64,000 nucleotides of DNA from Streptomyces mutabilis (GCF_014649815.1 NZ_BMTT01000005.1:1-64000), one strand, 5' to 3'; positions 36,279-45,376 are shown, counted from the stretch's first letter. Translations and numbers: made by a program. Notes: generated from the sequence alone by a model not told the origin.

Positions 36279-36985
36279 CGCTGCTCCTCCTTCGAGGCGG
36301 TGGCCGCGGGGGCGGCCGGGGAGATGATCTCCAGCCGTTCGAGAATGAAGAAGAACGCGGCGGGCATCGGGGCGTCACCGCAGTCGCGGCGCAACTCGTC
36401 CCAGTCGATCTTCTCCCGCAGCGTACGGGCGATCGGCAGCACCGCCCCGAAGTCGCAGTGGTGCTCGGAGAAGGCCGCCAGCAGACCGCGCAGCAGATCG
36501 GTCGGTGCCAGCACCGGCATGAGCACCGAGTCGACCGAGAGGTCCTGGGCCCGGGCCAGCAGCTCCGTCGTGACGGGTTGGTGGGCCAGCTCGAAGATGA
36601 GGTCGACCTGCTGACCCAGGCAGTTCGCCTTCAGCAGCCAGTCCTCGGGCGGCGTGTACACCGTCAGGCCCGCTTCCCGCAGGGTCTCGGCGACGGCGGT
36701 CGCGTCGTCGGGACGGACGCAGAAGTCGACGTCGTGCTGGAGGTTCTGGGTGCCGCCGTGTGCGTAGACGGCGACGCTGCCCGCCAGCGCGAACGGGTGC
36801 TCGTTGCGCTTGAGGATCGCGCCCACCTGCTTGGCCGCCTGCAGGATCGCCTGGTTGCGGTCGAGCGGGAGGTCTTCGGGGTGGACATCGTGCGGGGGGA
36901 CCGGTCCGGGGTCCCCCACCGTCGGACGGAGCTCGGAAACGCCGGCGCGCCGGTCGAGAGCGTGGTCGTCGGCGGGCTGCGTCAT
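36275..36985 (-). CDS. Nucleotidyltransferase-fold protein
   Basis: A 236-residue protein with a Pol-beta-type nucleotidyltransferase core. The motif GSVAVYAHGG, then HDVDF (about residues 73-93) is the GSx...DxD signature. Other core segments are RNQAILQAAKQVGAILKRN before it and VDLIFELAHQPVTTEL after it. The closest types are MNT/AbiEii-like or kanamycin nucleotidyltransferase-like proteins. ATG at 36985 has AAGGGGA upstream. A SigB-type promoter lies 94 bp upstream. It heads the nucleotidyltransferase-BON-phosphoesterase operon. Confidence 0.8.
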   Translation of the reverse strand: MTQPADDHALDRRAGVSELRPTVGDPGPVPPHDVHPEDLPLDRNQAILQAAKQVGAILKRNEHPFALAGSVAVYAHGGTQNLQHDVDFCVRPDDATAVAETLREAGLTVYTPPEDWLLKANCLGQQVDLIFELAHQPVTTELLARAQDLSVDSVLMPVLAPTDLLRGLLAAFSEHHCDFGAVLPIARTLREKIDWDELRRDCGDAPMPAAFFFILERLEIISPAAPAATASKEEQR

Positions 36986-37078
36986 TGCTGTCCCCTTTCC
37001 GGGCTGCTGCCTCGCGGGCCGGACCGGACGGACCGCCGCGCCGGTACGGGCCCGGCCGGTCGTCCCCTGTCGGTGCGG

Positions 37079-37103
37079 GTACCCGGCGCGGTACCGCCGA
37101 CAC
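37079..37103 (-). promoter_or_regulatory. SigB-type promoter upstream of the nucleotidyltransferase operon
   Basis: Minus strand GTGT (37100-37103), 15 bases, then GGGTAC (37079-37084), 94 bp upstream of the ATG at 36985. Confidence 0.55.
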
Positions 37104-37156
37104 GACGACCGTGCCCGGAGCTGTGGCGGCTGGGCGAATGCGGGCACCCGGGCGGC

Positions 37157-37468
37157 ATGAACGACAAGCAGACGCAGCGGCGGACCGCATCCGACGACCG
37201 CCGGACCGTGGAACGGCTGGTGGCGGCGTGGCTCGCGGAGACCGAACACCACGACCGTGCCGCGGCCCGTGAGGCCCGCGCGGGCTGGGACCGGGGAGCT
37301 CTGTCCGAGCGGGCCGCCCAGGACCTGGCCACGTGGGTCACGGCGAGGATCACGGACACCGGATTCACCGAGGACGAGGGCCCCTACGTGGCAGGCCCCG
37401 TACGGATCACCCCGGCCGACAAGGACACCGTGCACGACTGGCTGCGCGCGCGGGGGCACCGGATCTGA
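37157..37468 (+). CDS. Hypothetical protein, 103 aa
   Basis: A charged soluble 103-residue protein (MNDKQTQRRTASDDRRTVE). The helical N half is VERLVAAWLAETEHHDRAA; the C half is VRITPADKDTVHDWLRARG. No motif is recognised. Codon use is consistent with coding. It is divergent from the nucleotidyltransferase operon and convergent with the GAF-PP2C gene (27 bp between stops). ATG at 37157; the ribosome binding site GGGCGGC is weak. Confidence 0.6.
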   Translation: MNDKQTQRRTASDDRRTVERLVAAWLAETEHHDRAAAREARAGWDRGALSERAAQDLATWVTARITDTGFTEDEGPYVAGPVRITPADKDTVHDWLRARGHRI

Positions 37469-37495
37469 CCCCCCGGACCACTGCGCCGCGGCACG

Positions 37496-38680
37496 TCAGC
37501 GGTCCGGCGGCCGCCACTCGAACATCAGGATCGTCGCGTCGTCCCGCAGTTGCCCGCCGGACTGCGAGTCCAGGATCGAGTGGATCAGCCGCCGCAGCGT
37601 CTCCGGGGCCAGCTCGCCGCCGGCCGTGGCCCGGATGACGTAGTCGGCGAACCGTTCGAGCCCGAACAGCTTCTCCTCCCGGGTGCGCGCCTCGGTGATC
37701 CCGTCGGTGTACATCAGGACCCGGTCACCGGGCTCCAGCCGCATCTCGTGGGTCCGGCGCGGCTCGGCGGACAACTGGGCCGGCGCGCCCATCGGAGGGT
37801 CGGCCTCCCGCTCCAGGGCGTCGACGAGCAACTGGTCACCGCGGATCAGCAGCGGAGCGGGGTGGCCGCAGTTGTTCCACCGCAGCAGTCCGGTCTCGAA
37901 CTCCAGCTGGGCGAGGACCGCGGTGCAGTACTGCTCCGGCAGCCACCCGGCCAGCGCTTCGTCGACACGGCGCACGAGCGCGGGCAGGTCGGCCCCGTTG
38001 CGCCGGGCGTTGCGGCAGGCGGCCAGCGCCACCGCGCTGGTCAGTCCGGATGCGAGGTCGTGCCCCATGGCGTCGATGACCGACACGTGCAGTGTCGTCT
38101 GGGTGAGCGAGTGGTCGAAGGCGTCGCCGCCGAGCTCGTACGCGGGTTCCAGCACGGCCGTCGACACCACGTGCGCGTTGCCGATGGTGCGGGGCGGCAG
38201 GAAGGCACGGAGCATCTCGGAGGTGAGGTGCATCGGCTCGGTGCGCGTGTGCCGGACGAACGAGTCCTCGAAGGCCCTCTTGGACGTGATCATCATGGCC
38301 AGCAGCGAGGCCAGCGCCCGGCTCCGGATCAGCGTGGCGGTGGTGAGCGCCGACGAGTGCACCCCCAGCACGCCGAGTCGTTCGGCGCCGTCGAGCAGGG
38401 GCAGCCACGCCGTGACGCCGCCCGTGTCGGACTCCTCTACGCGCAGCGCCTGCGTCCGGTAGGCCCAGCCGGCGAGCGAACCGTCGACGGGGATGGGAGG
38501 CGCCACATCCGTCTGCGGCACGAGATACCGCTGTTGCAGGTCGACGAGGTAGACCACGGCGTGCTGCAGGTCCAGCGCCTTGGCGCATCGGGTCACGGCG
38601 GTGGCCAGGTCGAGTGTCAGATGGGCAGGATCGGCGAGGAACTCCCGCAGCAGTGCTTCGCTCGCCTCTGACGTGGACAC
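37496..38680 (-). CDS. GAF domain PP2C (SpoIIE/RsbU-type) phosphatase
   Basis: A 394-residue cytoplasmic phosphatase. A GAF domain covers about residues 15-155 (ALDLQHAVVYLVDLQQRYLV). The PP2C/SpoIIE domain is about 175-390, with Asp ligands in ELGGDAFDHSL, VIDAMGHDLASGL, NNCGHPAPLLI and LMYTDGITEARTREE, and the final LRDDATILMF. It is expected to dephosphorylate an anti-anti-sigma protein. With the larger phosphatase at 11597 it gives the window two potential inputs to SigB-type sigma factors. GTG at 38680 follows GGGGAG. Confidence 0.88.
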   Translation of the reverse strand: MSTSEASEALLREFLADPAHLTLDLATAVTRCAKALDLQHAVVYLVDLQQRYLVPQTDVAPPIPVDGSLAGWAYRTQALRVEESDTGGVTAWLPLLDGAERLGVLGVHSSALTTATLIRSRALASLLAMMITSKRAFEDSFVRHTRTEPMHLTSEMLRAFLPPRTIGNAHVVSTAVLEPAYELGGDAFDHSLTQTTLHVSVIDAMGHDLASGLTSAVALAACRNARRNGADLPALVRRVDEALAGWLPEQYCTAVLAQLEFETGLLRWNNCGHPAPLLIRGDQLLVDALEREADPPMGAPAQLSAEPRRTHEMRLEPGDRVLMYTDGITEARTREEKLFGLERFADYVIRATAGGELAPETLRRLIHSILDSQSGGQLRDDATILMFEWRPPDR

Positions 38681-38848
38681 CTCGTCTCCCCTCGTCGAGA
38701 AACCCGCCGGTACGGGGCACGTTGCCAGCAGTCTGGCACCGCGCGCCCCGGCCCGCCCGCCGTGCCGGTCGCCCGGGCGGCGCTTCGGTCCGGGCAGAGG
38801 GGGCACGCGGCACGTCGTAGGACCCCGAACGCCGAGGAGTGGTGCCAC

Positions 38849-39262
38849 ATGACCGAGTACGAGCGCTCCCGCACCATGCCCGCCCAGCCGGAACACGTGT
38901 TCGATCAAGCTGCGAACGTCGGGCAGTTGGACACATGGCTGCCCCGGGACCTGCACGTGGAGCCGGAGGAACCGCCGGCCGTCACCGTGCACGAAGACCG
39001 TACCGACCAGGACACCTCCGCGCTGCTGAGCGCCCGGCCCGAGCAGATGAGGCTCGAATGGGGCACCCGCAAGCAGGGCAGCTACGCCGGCTGGCTGCAG
39101 GTCGCCGGTCTGGACAGCGGGGCCAGTGAGGTGACGGTGCACCTGTCGTTCTTCGACGAGGGCCACGACCCGGGGCAACGTGCGGTGGTCGAGGCCCTGG
39201 ACGGGAGCCTGCGGCGTCTGGAGGAGCAGGTGCGGATACGCACCGACAACGCGGCCGGCTGA
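38849..39262 (+). CDS. SRPBCC family protein
   Basis: A 137-residue START-like/polyketide-cyclase fold protein (MTEYERSRTMPAQPEHVFD). N-terminal helix VFDQAANVGQLDTWLPRDL, beta strands LEWGTRKQGSYAGWLQVAG and SEVTVHLSFFDEG, then the long C-terminal helix VVEALDGSLRRLEEQV. The fold binds hydrophobic ligands; no catalytic residues are evident. GAGGAG lies upstream of the ATG at 38849. Divergent from the GAF-PP2C gene. It is not closely similar to the SRPBCC protein at 49585. Confidence 0.8.
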   Translation: MTEYERSRTMPAQPEHVFDQAANVGQLDTWLPRDLHVEPEEPPAVTVHEDRTDQDTSALLSARPEQMRLEWGTRKQGSYAGWLQVAGLDSGASEVTVHLSFFDEGHDPGQRAVVEALDGSLRRLEEQVRIRTDNAAG

Positions 39263-39309
39263 CGAGGGCAACCCATGGCGGTCAGGTCGGGTCGTACCGG
39301 GAAGGCTCA

Positions 39310-39341
<32 letters not shown>

Positions 39342-39362
39342 ACCGACATGGGGGAATCAAGC

Positions 39363-39952
39363 ATGCACGTCCGTGCCCGAGCGGCCCGCGCCGCCCTCGG
39401 CGTGGCCGCGGTCCGGGCGACCGCCGCGGCACCGCCCTCCGCCCCGCCCGCGTTCCTGGAGCCGGCCTAACTGCCGCCGCACCCCTCCTCGGACTGGTAC
39501 GCCGGCCCGGTGACCGCCGGGCAGCCGGACCCGCTGCCGATGTGCGTCGGCGAGGCTCTGCCGTCCACCGCGTCCCACCGCCGGTACCGGACCGAGTACG
39601 ACACGGGTGCCCTGCAGGTGACGGTGGTCGAGCGAAGCGCGCAGCGGCCAGGGAACTCGCCGCCCTGCTGCGTGCGGACCTGGCCGGCTGCGCGCGGACG
39701 GTGATGGAGCAGTACCCCGACATCACCGCCACGCAGAAGTACTACGGCCGGCTGGTCGTGGAGGAGGGCGCGCACGTCTACGGCGTCCACACGGTCGCCG
39801 AGTGGGGAGCCTCCGACATCAACCTGTTCTCGGTCGGGCGGGACGGCGGGACCGTGACGGTCGTGAAGTGGGGCCAGACGGGCACCTTCGCGCACGCGCA
39901 GGTGCCCGACTTCCGGGCGACCACGGTCACGGCCGTCGACAAGCTCCACTGA
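39363..39952 (+). pseudogene. Broken gene for a secreted protein
   Basis: The N-terminal frame starts MHVRARAARAALGVAAV and continues as a signal-like segment to FLEPA, then TAA at 39468-39470. The same frame continues after the stop with LPPHPSSDWYAGPVTAG and LQVTVVERSA. The rest (AARELAALLRADLAGCARTV, then KYYGRLVVEEGAHVYGVHTV and NLFSVGRDGGTVTVVKWG) is in another frame from about 39640. One nonsense codon plus one frameshift would restore a secreted protein of about 195 residues. I recognise no family name. A sequencing error could explain only one of the two changes. Confidence 0.8.
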
Positions 39953-39963
39953 ACGATCCCGCC

Positions 39964-40000
39964 GGCGGACCGCCCGTCACGTCACGACGGGCGGTCCGCC
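39964..40000. terminator. Perfect 15-bp hairpin between convergent genes
   Basis: GGCGGACCGCCCGTC (39964-39978) pairs exactly with GACGGGCGGTCCGCC (39986-40000), loop 7 bases. The right arm lies inside the last codons of the MBL gene. Confidence 0.8.
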
Positions 40001-40843
40001 GTCCGGACGCAGTACGGCCCGCTGACCGTGCCGGCAGTGCACGAGCCGGTCGGCGAGCCCCTTACGGTCGGCCTCGGCCAGGAACGCGTCGAGCGGCGAA
40101 CGGAAGACGGTGTAGTCGTCGTAATGCACCGGCAGGATCAGGCGGGGGCCGAGACGCCGGGCGAGTTCCGCGCCCTGGCGCCCGTCCATGGTCACCACGA
40201 AGCCGCCCGGCAGGGTCGTCCCGCCCAGGTGCAGCACGGCCAGATCGATACCAGGGAAGCGCCGGGCGATCTCGTCCAGGCCGTCGAAGAGCAGGGTGTC
40301 GCCGGAGACGTACAGCCGGTGCCGCGGGGGACCGGCGGCCGGGCCGAACTCCAGGAGGCTGCCCATCACCGGCGGCAGCAGGCGCCGCAGTACCGGATGC
40401 CCGGCGTGCCGTCCGGGCAGTGAGGTGATGCGTACCTGCGCGTCCGCGTGCCGCACGGTCTCCTCCTGCCAGGTGCGCAGCCCCACGGACCGGTGGAACC
40501 CGTGCACGCCCTGCAGTCGGCGGGAGGCGTGCGGGGTGGTGACGATCGGCAGCGACCGGGACAGCAGGCGCCGGGCCCTGCGGTCCCAGTGGTCGCCGTG
40601 CAGGTGTGACAGCACCACGGCGTCGAGCCGCGGCAAGTCGCCCAGGTTCAGCGCGGGCTCGGTCAGGCGGCGGCTCACCAGCCCGTAGCCGAGGTGGGCG
40701 CGCTCGCCGCGGTGGAGGAAGTTCGGATCGGTGAGCAGACTCAGCTCGCGGTACCGGAGGAGTACGGTCGCGTTGCCGATGAAGTGGATCCGCAGGGAGT
40801 CGTCCGGGGTCTGGGCCGGGGACGCAGGCGTGGACGGGGACAT
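39977..40843 (-). CDS. MBL fold metallo-hydrolase (UlaG-like)
   Basis: A 288-residue metallo-beta-lactamase-fold hydrolase. Metal motif VVLSHLHGDHWDRRAR (about residues 88-103), TSLPGRHAGH, the bridging Asp in LYVSGDTLLFDG and the final His in LILPVHYDDYTVF. This arrangement fits the UlaG/N-acylphosphatidylethanolamine phospholipase D-like group, which cleaves lactones or phosphodiesters; the substrate is unknown. ATG at 40843. A SigB-type promoter lies about 112 bp upstream, in the region shared with the divergent P450 gene. Confidence 0.88.
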   Translation of the reverse strand: MSPSTPASPAQTPDDSLRIHFIGNATVLLRYRELSLLTDPNFLHRGERAHLGYGLVSRRLTEPALNLGDLPRLDAVVLSHLHGDHWDRRARRLLSRSLPIVTTPHASRRLQGVHGFHRSVGLRTWQEETVRHADAQVRITSLPGRHAGHPVLRRLLPPVMGSLLEFGPAAGPPRHRLYVSGDTLLFDGLDEIARRFPGIDLAVLHLGGTTLPGGFVVTMDGRQGAELARRLGPRLILPVHYDDYTVFRSPLDAFLAEADRKGLADRLVHCRHGQRAVLRPDGGPPVVT

Positions 40844-40954
40844 GGCACTGGTCCGATTTCTGTCCGGGGCTGAGGGGCCGCGGGGCTGCGTGGCTGCGGT
40901 CACGGACGCGGCGCCCGGACCGCCCGAGCGCCGGGCTCCTCGTGGGAGGACGGA

Positions 40955-40979
40955 GTACCCCTCCTGTGGCCCCTCACCC
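40955..40979 (-). promoter_or_regulatory. SigB-type promoter upstream of the MBL gene
   Basis: Minus strand GGGT (40976-40979), 15 bases, then GGGTAC (40955-40960), 112 bp upstream of the ATG at 40843. The other 40844-41132 sequence shows no gene. Confidence 0.5.
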
Positions 40980-41132
40980 GACCGCCCGGCATGAGCAGGC
41001 CACCGCCGGGCCCGCCACATGCCGTTCCGCGACGAGCGATCGGCCCACCCCCGAGCCGATACGAGCCCGTCCACCCGCACCACCGCCCCGCCCCCCGGGT
41101 GTCCCCGCCGCCGCCCAGGGCACTCGCCGGCC

Positions 41133-42374
41133 ATGGACGCACATCGCCGCCCGTTCATGGACCGCACCCTGCCGCTGCTCACCGAGGGGTACGCCTGGCT
41201 GCCCGACCGGATGCGCGACAGCGCCGACTCCGTGGTGCGCACCCGGTTGCTCGGCAGGCCCGCGCTGGCCGTGCGCGGTCCGGACGCCGTGCGCTTCTTC
41301 TACGACGAGGCACACGTCCACCGTCACGGCGCGATTCCCGCTCCCGTGCTGGACACCCTGTTCGGACAAGGCGCGGTGCATACCCTCGACGGGGACGCCC
41401 ACCGTGCCCGCAAGGAACTGTTCCTGCCGCTGCTCGACCCCGACCGGGTCACCGGCCTCACCGAGCACGTCACCGCTGCCTGGGACGAGGCCGTGCACGA
41501 CTGGAGCGAACGCCCCCGTGTCGTGCTGTTCGACGAGGCCGGCGTGGTGCTCACCCGCGGGGTCTGCCGTTGGGCCGGGCTCCCGCGGGAGGCAGTCGAC
41601 GCGGAGCAACTCGCCCGGGACCTGATCGCGATGGTCGACGGCTTCGCCACCCCGGGACCGCGCCATCTGCGGGCCCGCCGGGCCCGGTCGCGGCAGGAGA
41701 CTCGGATGGCCCGCCTCATCGAGGACGTACGGTCCAAGGCGGTCGCCGCCCCCGAGGGCTCGGTGCTCGAAAGGATTTCCCGGCACCGCGACACCCCGGC
41801 CGGCCCGTTGGATGCCCGCACCGCCGCGGTGGAACTGCTCAACATGCTGCGCCCCACGGCAGCCGTCAGCTGGTTCGTGGCCTTCTCCGCCCACGCCCTG
41901 CACCGGTGGCCTGCCCACCGCGAGCGGCTGCGCGCCGGCGACGGCGCGTACGCCACCGCGTTCGCGCACGAGGTCCGGCGCTTCTACCCGTTCGCCCCGT
42001 TCCTCGGCGGACGGACCGTCACCGAGCTCACCTGGCACGGCGAGTCCGTCCCGCCCGGCGGGATCCTGCTGCTCGACGTCTACGGCCAGAACCACGACGA
42101 GGAGCTCTGGGGCGACCCGTACGTCTTCCGGCCCGAGCGGTTCCTGCACCGGCCCCCCGACCCCGACGAACTGATCCCGCAGGGCGGCGGCGACCCGGCC
42201 ACCGGCCACCGCTGCCCCGGCGAGCGCATCACCGTGGGCCTGCTGGAGGCGCTGGCGGTGCGACTCGCCCGCCTGGAGTACACGGTCCCCGAGCAGGACC
42301 TGCGCATCCCGTTGCGCCGCATCCCGACCCGGCCGCGCAGCGGCTTCGCCGTCACCGGCGTACGGGCGCCCTGA
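41133..42374 (+). CDS. Cytochrome P450, CYP152-like fatty acid peroxygenase
   Basis: A 413-residue P450. The haem Cys is in GHRCPGERITVG (about 355-366) and the ExxR-equivalent region is FAHEVRRFYPFAPFLGG. Unusual for P450s and typical of CYP152 (P450-BSbeta, SPalpha) are VYGQNHDEELWGDPYVFRP, LIPQGGGDPATGHRCPGE and the I-helix ELLNMLRPTAAVSWFV, where an Arg-Pro replaces the acid-alcohol pair. CYP152 enzymes use hydrogen peroxide directly to hydroxylate or decarboxylate fatty acids without redox partners, and none is encoded nearby. Start could also be the ATG at 41157. Confidence 0.88.
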   Translation: MDAHRRPFMDRTLPLLTEGYAWLPDRMRDSADSVVRTRLLGRPALAVRGPDAVRFFYDEAHVHRHGAIPAPVLDTLFGQGAVHTLDGDAHRARKELFLPLLDPDRVTGLTEHVTAAWDEAVHDWSERPRVVLFDEAGVVLTRGVCRWAGLPREAVDAEQLARDLIAMVDGFATPGPRHLRARRARSRQETRMARLIEDVRSKAVAAPEGSVLERISRHRDTPAGPLDARTAAVELLNMLRPTAAVSWFVAFSAHALHRWPAHRERLRAGDGAYATAFAHEVRRFYPFAPFLGGRTVTELTWHGESVPPGGILLLDVYGQNHDEELWGDPYVFRPERFLHRPPDPDELIPQGGGDPATGHRCPGERITVGLLEALAVRLARLEYTVPEQDLRIPLRRIPTRPRSGFAVTGVRAP

Positions 42375-42383
42375 CACGGTCCG

Positions 42384-44099
42384 TCAAGAGCGGTCGCCCT
42401 TGTCTCCTCCGCCCGGCTCCACCGCGTCGCGCCGCCCCGTCTGCTCGGCCTGGTCGATCCGGACCAGCTCGGGGTGGTTCAGGTCGAAGGCCGGCGACTC
42501 GGAGCGCACGCGCGGCAGCGCGTGGAAGTTGTGGCGCGGTGGGGGACAGGACGTGGCCCACTCCAGTGAACGCCCGTACCCCCAGGGGTCGTCGACCCCG
42601 ACCGGCCGCCCGTACCTGGCGGTCTTCCAGACGTTGTAGAGGAACGGCAGCGTCGACAGCCCCAGCAGGAAGGCGCCGACGGAGGAGACGGTGTTGAGGG
42701 CCGTGAAACCGTCTACGGCCAGATAGTCCGCGTACCGGCGCGGCATGCCCTCCACACCGAGCCAGTGCTGCACCAGGAACGTCGTGTGGAAACCCACGAA
42801 CAGCGTCCAGAAGTGCGCCTTCTCCAACCGGTGGTCGAGCATCCGGCCCGTCATCTTCGGCCACCAGAAGCTGAAGCCGCCGAACATCGCGAACACGATC
42901 GTGCCGAACAGGACGTAGTGGAAGTGCGCGACGACGAAGTAGGAGTCGGTGACGTGCCAGTCCAGCGGCGGTGAGCCGAGGATCACCCCGGTCAGGCCGC
43001 CGAACAGGAAGGTCACCAGGAACCCGGCCGCCCACAGCATCGGCGGCTCGAAGGACAGCGACCCGCGCCACATGGTGCCGATCCAGTTGAAGAACTTCAC
43101 ACCCGTGGGGACGGCGATGAGATACGTCAGGAACGAGAAGAACGGCAACAGCACGGCACCGGTGGCGAACATGTGGTGCGCCCACACCGTGGCCGACAGT
43201 CCCGCGATGGCGATGGTCGCACCGACCAGCCCCATGTAACCGAAGACCGGCTTGCGGGCGAAGACGGGGATGATTTCGGTGACCACCCCGAAGAACGGCA
43301 GCGCGAGGATGTACACCTCGGGATGGCCGAAGAACCAGAACAGGTGCTGCCACAGGATCGCCCCGCCGTTCGCGGCGTCGAACACGTGTGCTCCGAAGTG
43401 CCGGTCCGCCTCCAGCACCAGCAGTGCCGCTGCCAGTACCGGGAAAGCCAGCAGCACCAGGACCGAGGTCAGCAGGACGTTCCAGACGAAGATCGACATG
43501 CGGAAGACGGTCAGTCCCGGCGCACGCATGCAGATGATGGTGGTGATGAAGTTGACCGCTCCCAGGATGGTGCCGAAGCCGGACAGCGCCAGCCCCGTGA
43601 TCCACAGGTCACCGCCGAGATGGGGGGAGTGCAGGGGCCCGCTCAGCGGTGTGTAGGCGGTCCAGCCGAAGTCGGCGGCGCCCTGTGGGGTGAGGAAGCT
43701 CGCCAGGACGATCAGGCCGCCGAAGAGGAAGAGCCAGTACGACAGCATGTTCAACCGTGGGAAGGCCACGTCCGGGGAACCGATCTGCAACGGCATGACG
43801 GCGTTGGCGAATCCGGCGAAGGTCGGGGTGGCGAAGAGCAGCAGCATGATCGTGCCGTGCATCGTGAAGGCCTGGTTGTACTGCTCGTTGGAGACCAGCT
43901 GCAGCCCGGGACGGGCCAGCTCCGCCCGGATCAGCATCGCCAGCACCCCCGCGATCAGGAAGAACGCGAACGACGTGATGAGGTAGAGGTGGCCGATGCG
44001 CTTGTGATCGGTCGTGGTGAGCCAGGAGATGATCACCCGCCCCTTGTGGCGGCGTCCCGCAGCCGGGACCGGAGCGATCGGTTCGGTCTGTGTCGCCAT
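42384..44099 (-). CDS. ctaD: Cytochrome c oxidase subunit I
   Basis: A 571-residue membrane protein with twelve hydrophobic segments, the catalytic subunit of an aa3-type haem-copper oxidase. Haem a ligands are in [11 protein letters not shown] and [10 protein letters not shown]. CuB and cross-link residues are in [12 protein letters not shown] (His-Pro-Glu-Val-Tyr), and the His pair in [10 protein letters not shown]. The K- and D-channel residues are plausible. No subunit II, III or IV gene adjoins, so this is an extra, orphan copy distinct from the usual ctaCDFE cluster. ATG at 44099. Convergent with the P450 gene, 9 bp apart. Confidence 0.95.
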   Translation of the reverse strand: MATQTEPIAPVPAAGRRHKGRVIISWLTTTDHKRIGHLYLITSFAFFLIAGVLAMLIRAELARPGLQLVSNEQYNQAFTMHGTIMLLLFATPTFAGFANAVMPLQIGSPDVAFPRLNMLSYWLFLFGGLIVLASFLTPQGAADFGWTAYTPLSGPLHSPHLGGDLWITGLALSGFGTILGAVNFITTIICMRAPGLTVFRMSIFVWNVLLTSVLVLLAFPVLAAALLVLEADRHFGAHVFDAANGGAILWQHLFWFFGHPEVYILALPFFGVVTEIIPVFARKPVFGYMGLVGATIAIAGLSATVWAHHMFATGAVLLPFFSFLTYLIAVPTGVKFFNWIGTMWRGSLSFEPPMLWAAGFLVTFLFGGLTGVILGSPPLDWHVTDSYFVVAHFHYVLFGTIVFAMFGGFSFWWPKMTGRMLDHRLEKAHFWTLFVGFHTTFLVQHWLGVEGMPRRYADYLAVDGFTALNTVSSVGAFLLGLSTLPFLYNVWKTARYGRPVGVDDPWGYGRSLEWATSCPPPRHNFHALPRVRSESPAFDLNHPELVRIDQAEQTGRRDAVEPGGGDKGDRS

Positions 44100-44317
44100 C
44101 CGACCACAGCAGCCGACCGTCGGCCGCCTGCGTCGACGCCACGTCACACACCCACCCGGTTGGGGCCGATTGGCTGATCGTTTCTATCCGTCCGGGTGTG
44201 TCACCACCTCGGAGGGGCGAAGCGGCCGTCACCCGAATGGCCCCCGCTCGCTACTGGTGCGGGCCGATCCGGTGTCTCCTGGAGTGTGTCAGCGGCGTCC
44301 AGGCTGGGAGGCCGATC

Positions 44318-44512
44318 ATGTACGAAATGTGCGTGGGCCCGGAGAAGGCGGGCGGAGCGTTGGTGTGGCACGTGATGGCCAAAAAGGCAGCGGCCACCCT
44401 GTGCGGAGAAAAGCTCCGCGAACGTATCGAGGCATCCGACGGCGAACGGGCACGTCACTGCCCGGACTGCATGGCTTCCTTCGAGAAGCTCATGGCAACC
44501 ACGCCGTGCTGA
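44318..44512 (+). CDS. Small cysteine-containing streptomycete protein, 64 aa
   Basis: A 64-residue protein MYEMCVGPEKAGGALVWHV, ending RARHCPDCMASFEKLM and a few residues more. The CPDC pair with Cys and His upstream (LCGEKL, VWHV) suggests a zinc-binding knuckle. Similar short proteins occur in many streptomycetes, usually annotated hypothetical. GGGAGG lies seven bases before the ATG. A strong hairpin terminator follows. It is divergent from ctaD across a 218-bp gap that contains no obvious promoter match. Confidence 0.7.
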   Translation: MYEMCVGPEKAGGALVWHVMAKKAAATLCGEKLRERIEASDGERARHCPDCMASFEKLMATTPC

Positions 44513-44527
44513 CGGACCGTCCGCGAA

Positions 44528-44564
44528 CCGTCCGCCCCGTCGCATCCCGCGGCGGGGCGGACGG
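44528..44564 (+). terminator. Hairpin terminator after the small Cys protein
   Basis: 12-bp perfect arms CCGTCCGCCCCG / CGGGGCGGACGG with a 13-base loop, 16 bp after the stop. From 44565 to 44904 I see no gene or regulatory motif. Confidence 0.75.
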
Positions 44565-44904
44565 CGTACGGGGGTCGTACCGGACGGGGTGATCTGCTGC
44601 TGAACGCCGGCGCAGGGCTCGGCTTCGGGGCCGTCCTCGGCTGGGGTGTGCGGGGGCGTTGGTGCTCGCAGGCGTGCTCGGCATTTCATCCTCCGCGATC
44701 GTCACCGAGAGCTCCAGCGGCCGCGGGGCGAGCATCGAGTTGCCGGCGTGCTCCGTGCCGAAGCCCGGGCGGTACGGACGGGCGGGTGGGGCCGGGTCGT
44801 CACTCAGACCACCGCGTCACTCACCGCCCGGTGGAACAATCTGCCCGCAGGGTCGGTGTCCGATGCCGTGGTCGGAGCCGTCCGGGACCGGAAGGAGCCG
44901 TCAG

Positions 44905-45348
44905 ATGATCGAGTGGGTGCCCTTCGGCAGCGGCCCCAGACCCGTTCCCCGGCCGGTCGCCGCTCCGCTGGTGTGGGCGGGAGCCTTCGGCGGCGCCCTC
45001 GCCCTGGTGGCGCTCGTCAACGGCACCGTGGGGTACGGCCGTCCGGGACTCGTCCTGCTCCTGCTCACGCTGCTGGCGGCGCTGCTCGGGCTGTGCGCCC
45101 GGTTCACGGCCGCTCCCGGAACGGCTCTCCTGTGCTGGCTGTCCCTCAACGGCTTCGCCATCCCGCCGGCCGGCACCCTCACCTGGGGCGGCCGGCGGGA
45201 CGCGTTCTGGCTGGCCTGCCTGCTCGGCGCGGCCCTCGCCGGCACGGCGCTGGCCCGCCTGGTGCACGCTCGGGCCGCCTACCGCCGAGTGACGACGGCG
45301 AGCGGCCCCGAGGCGCCGGGCGGGGCTGCCGGGCCGGGGGACTTCTGA
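44905..45348 (+). CDS. Hypothetical integral membrane protein
   Basis: A 147-residue protein with about four hydrophobic segments (residues 20-38, 43-60, 66-80 and 96-115) and a polar Gly/Ala-rich C-terminal tail. The membrane core resembles DUF4118/KdpD-type sensor membrane domains (GRPGLVLLLLTLLAALLGLC), but no signalling domain follows. AAGGAG is eight bases upstream of the ATG. It is a single gene, convergent with the S1 protease gene. Confidence 0.65.
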   Translation: MIEWVPFGSGPRPVPRPVAAPLVWAGAFGGALALVALVNGTVGYGRPGLVLLLLTLLAALLGLCARFTAAPGTALLCWLSLNGFAIPPAGTLTWGGRRDAFWLACLLGAALAGTALARLVHARAAYRRVTTASGPEAPGGAAGPGDF

Positions 45349-45376
45349 GCCGCGGCCGGCCCGTGAGCGACCGGCG

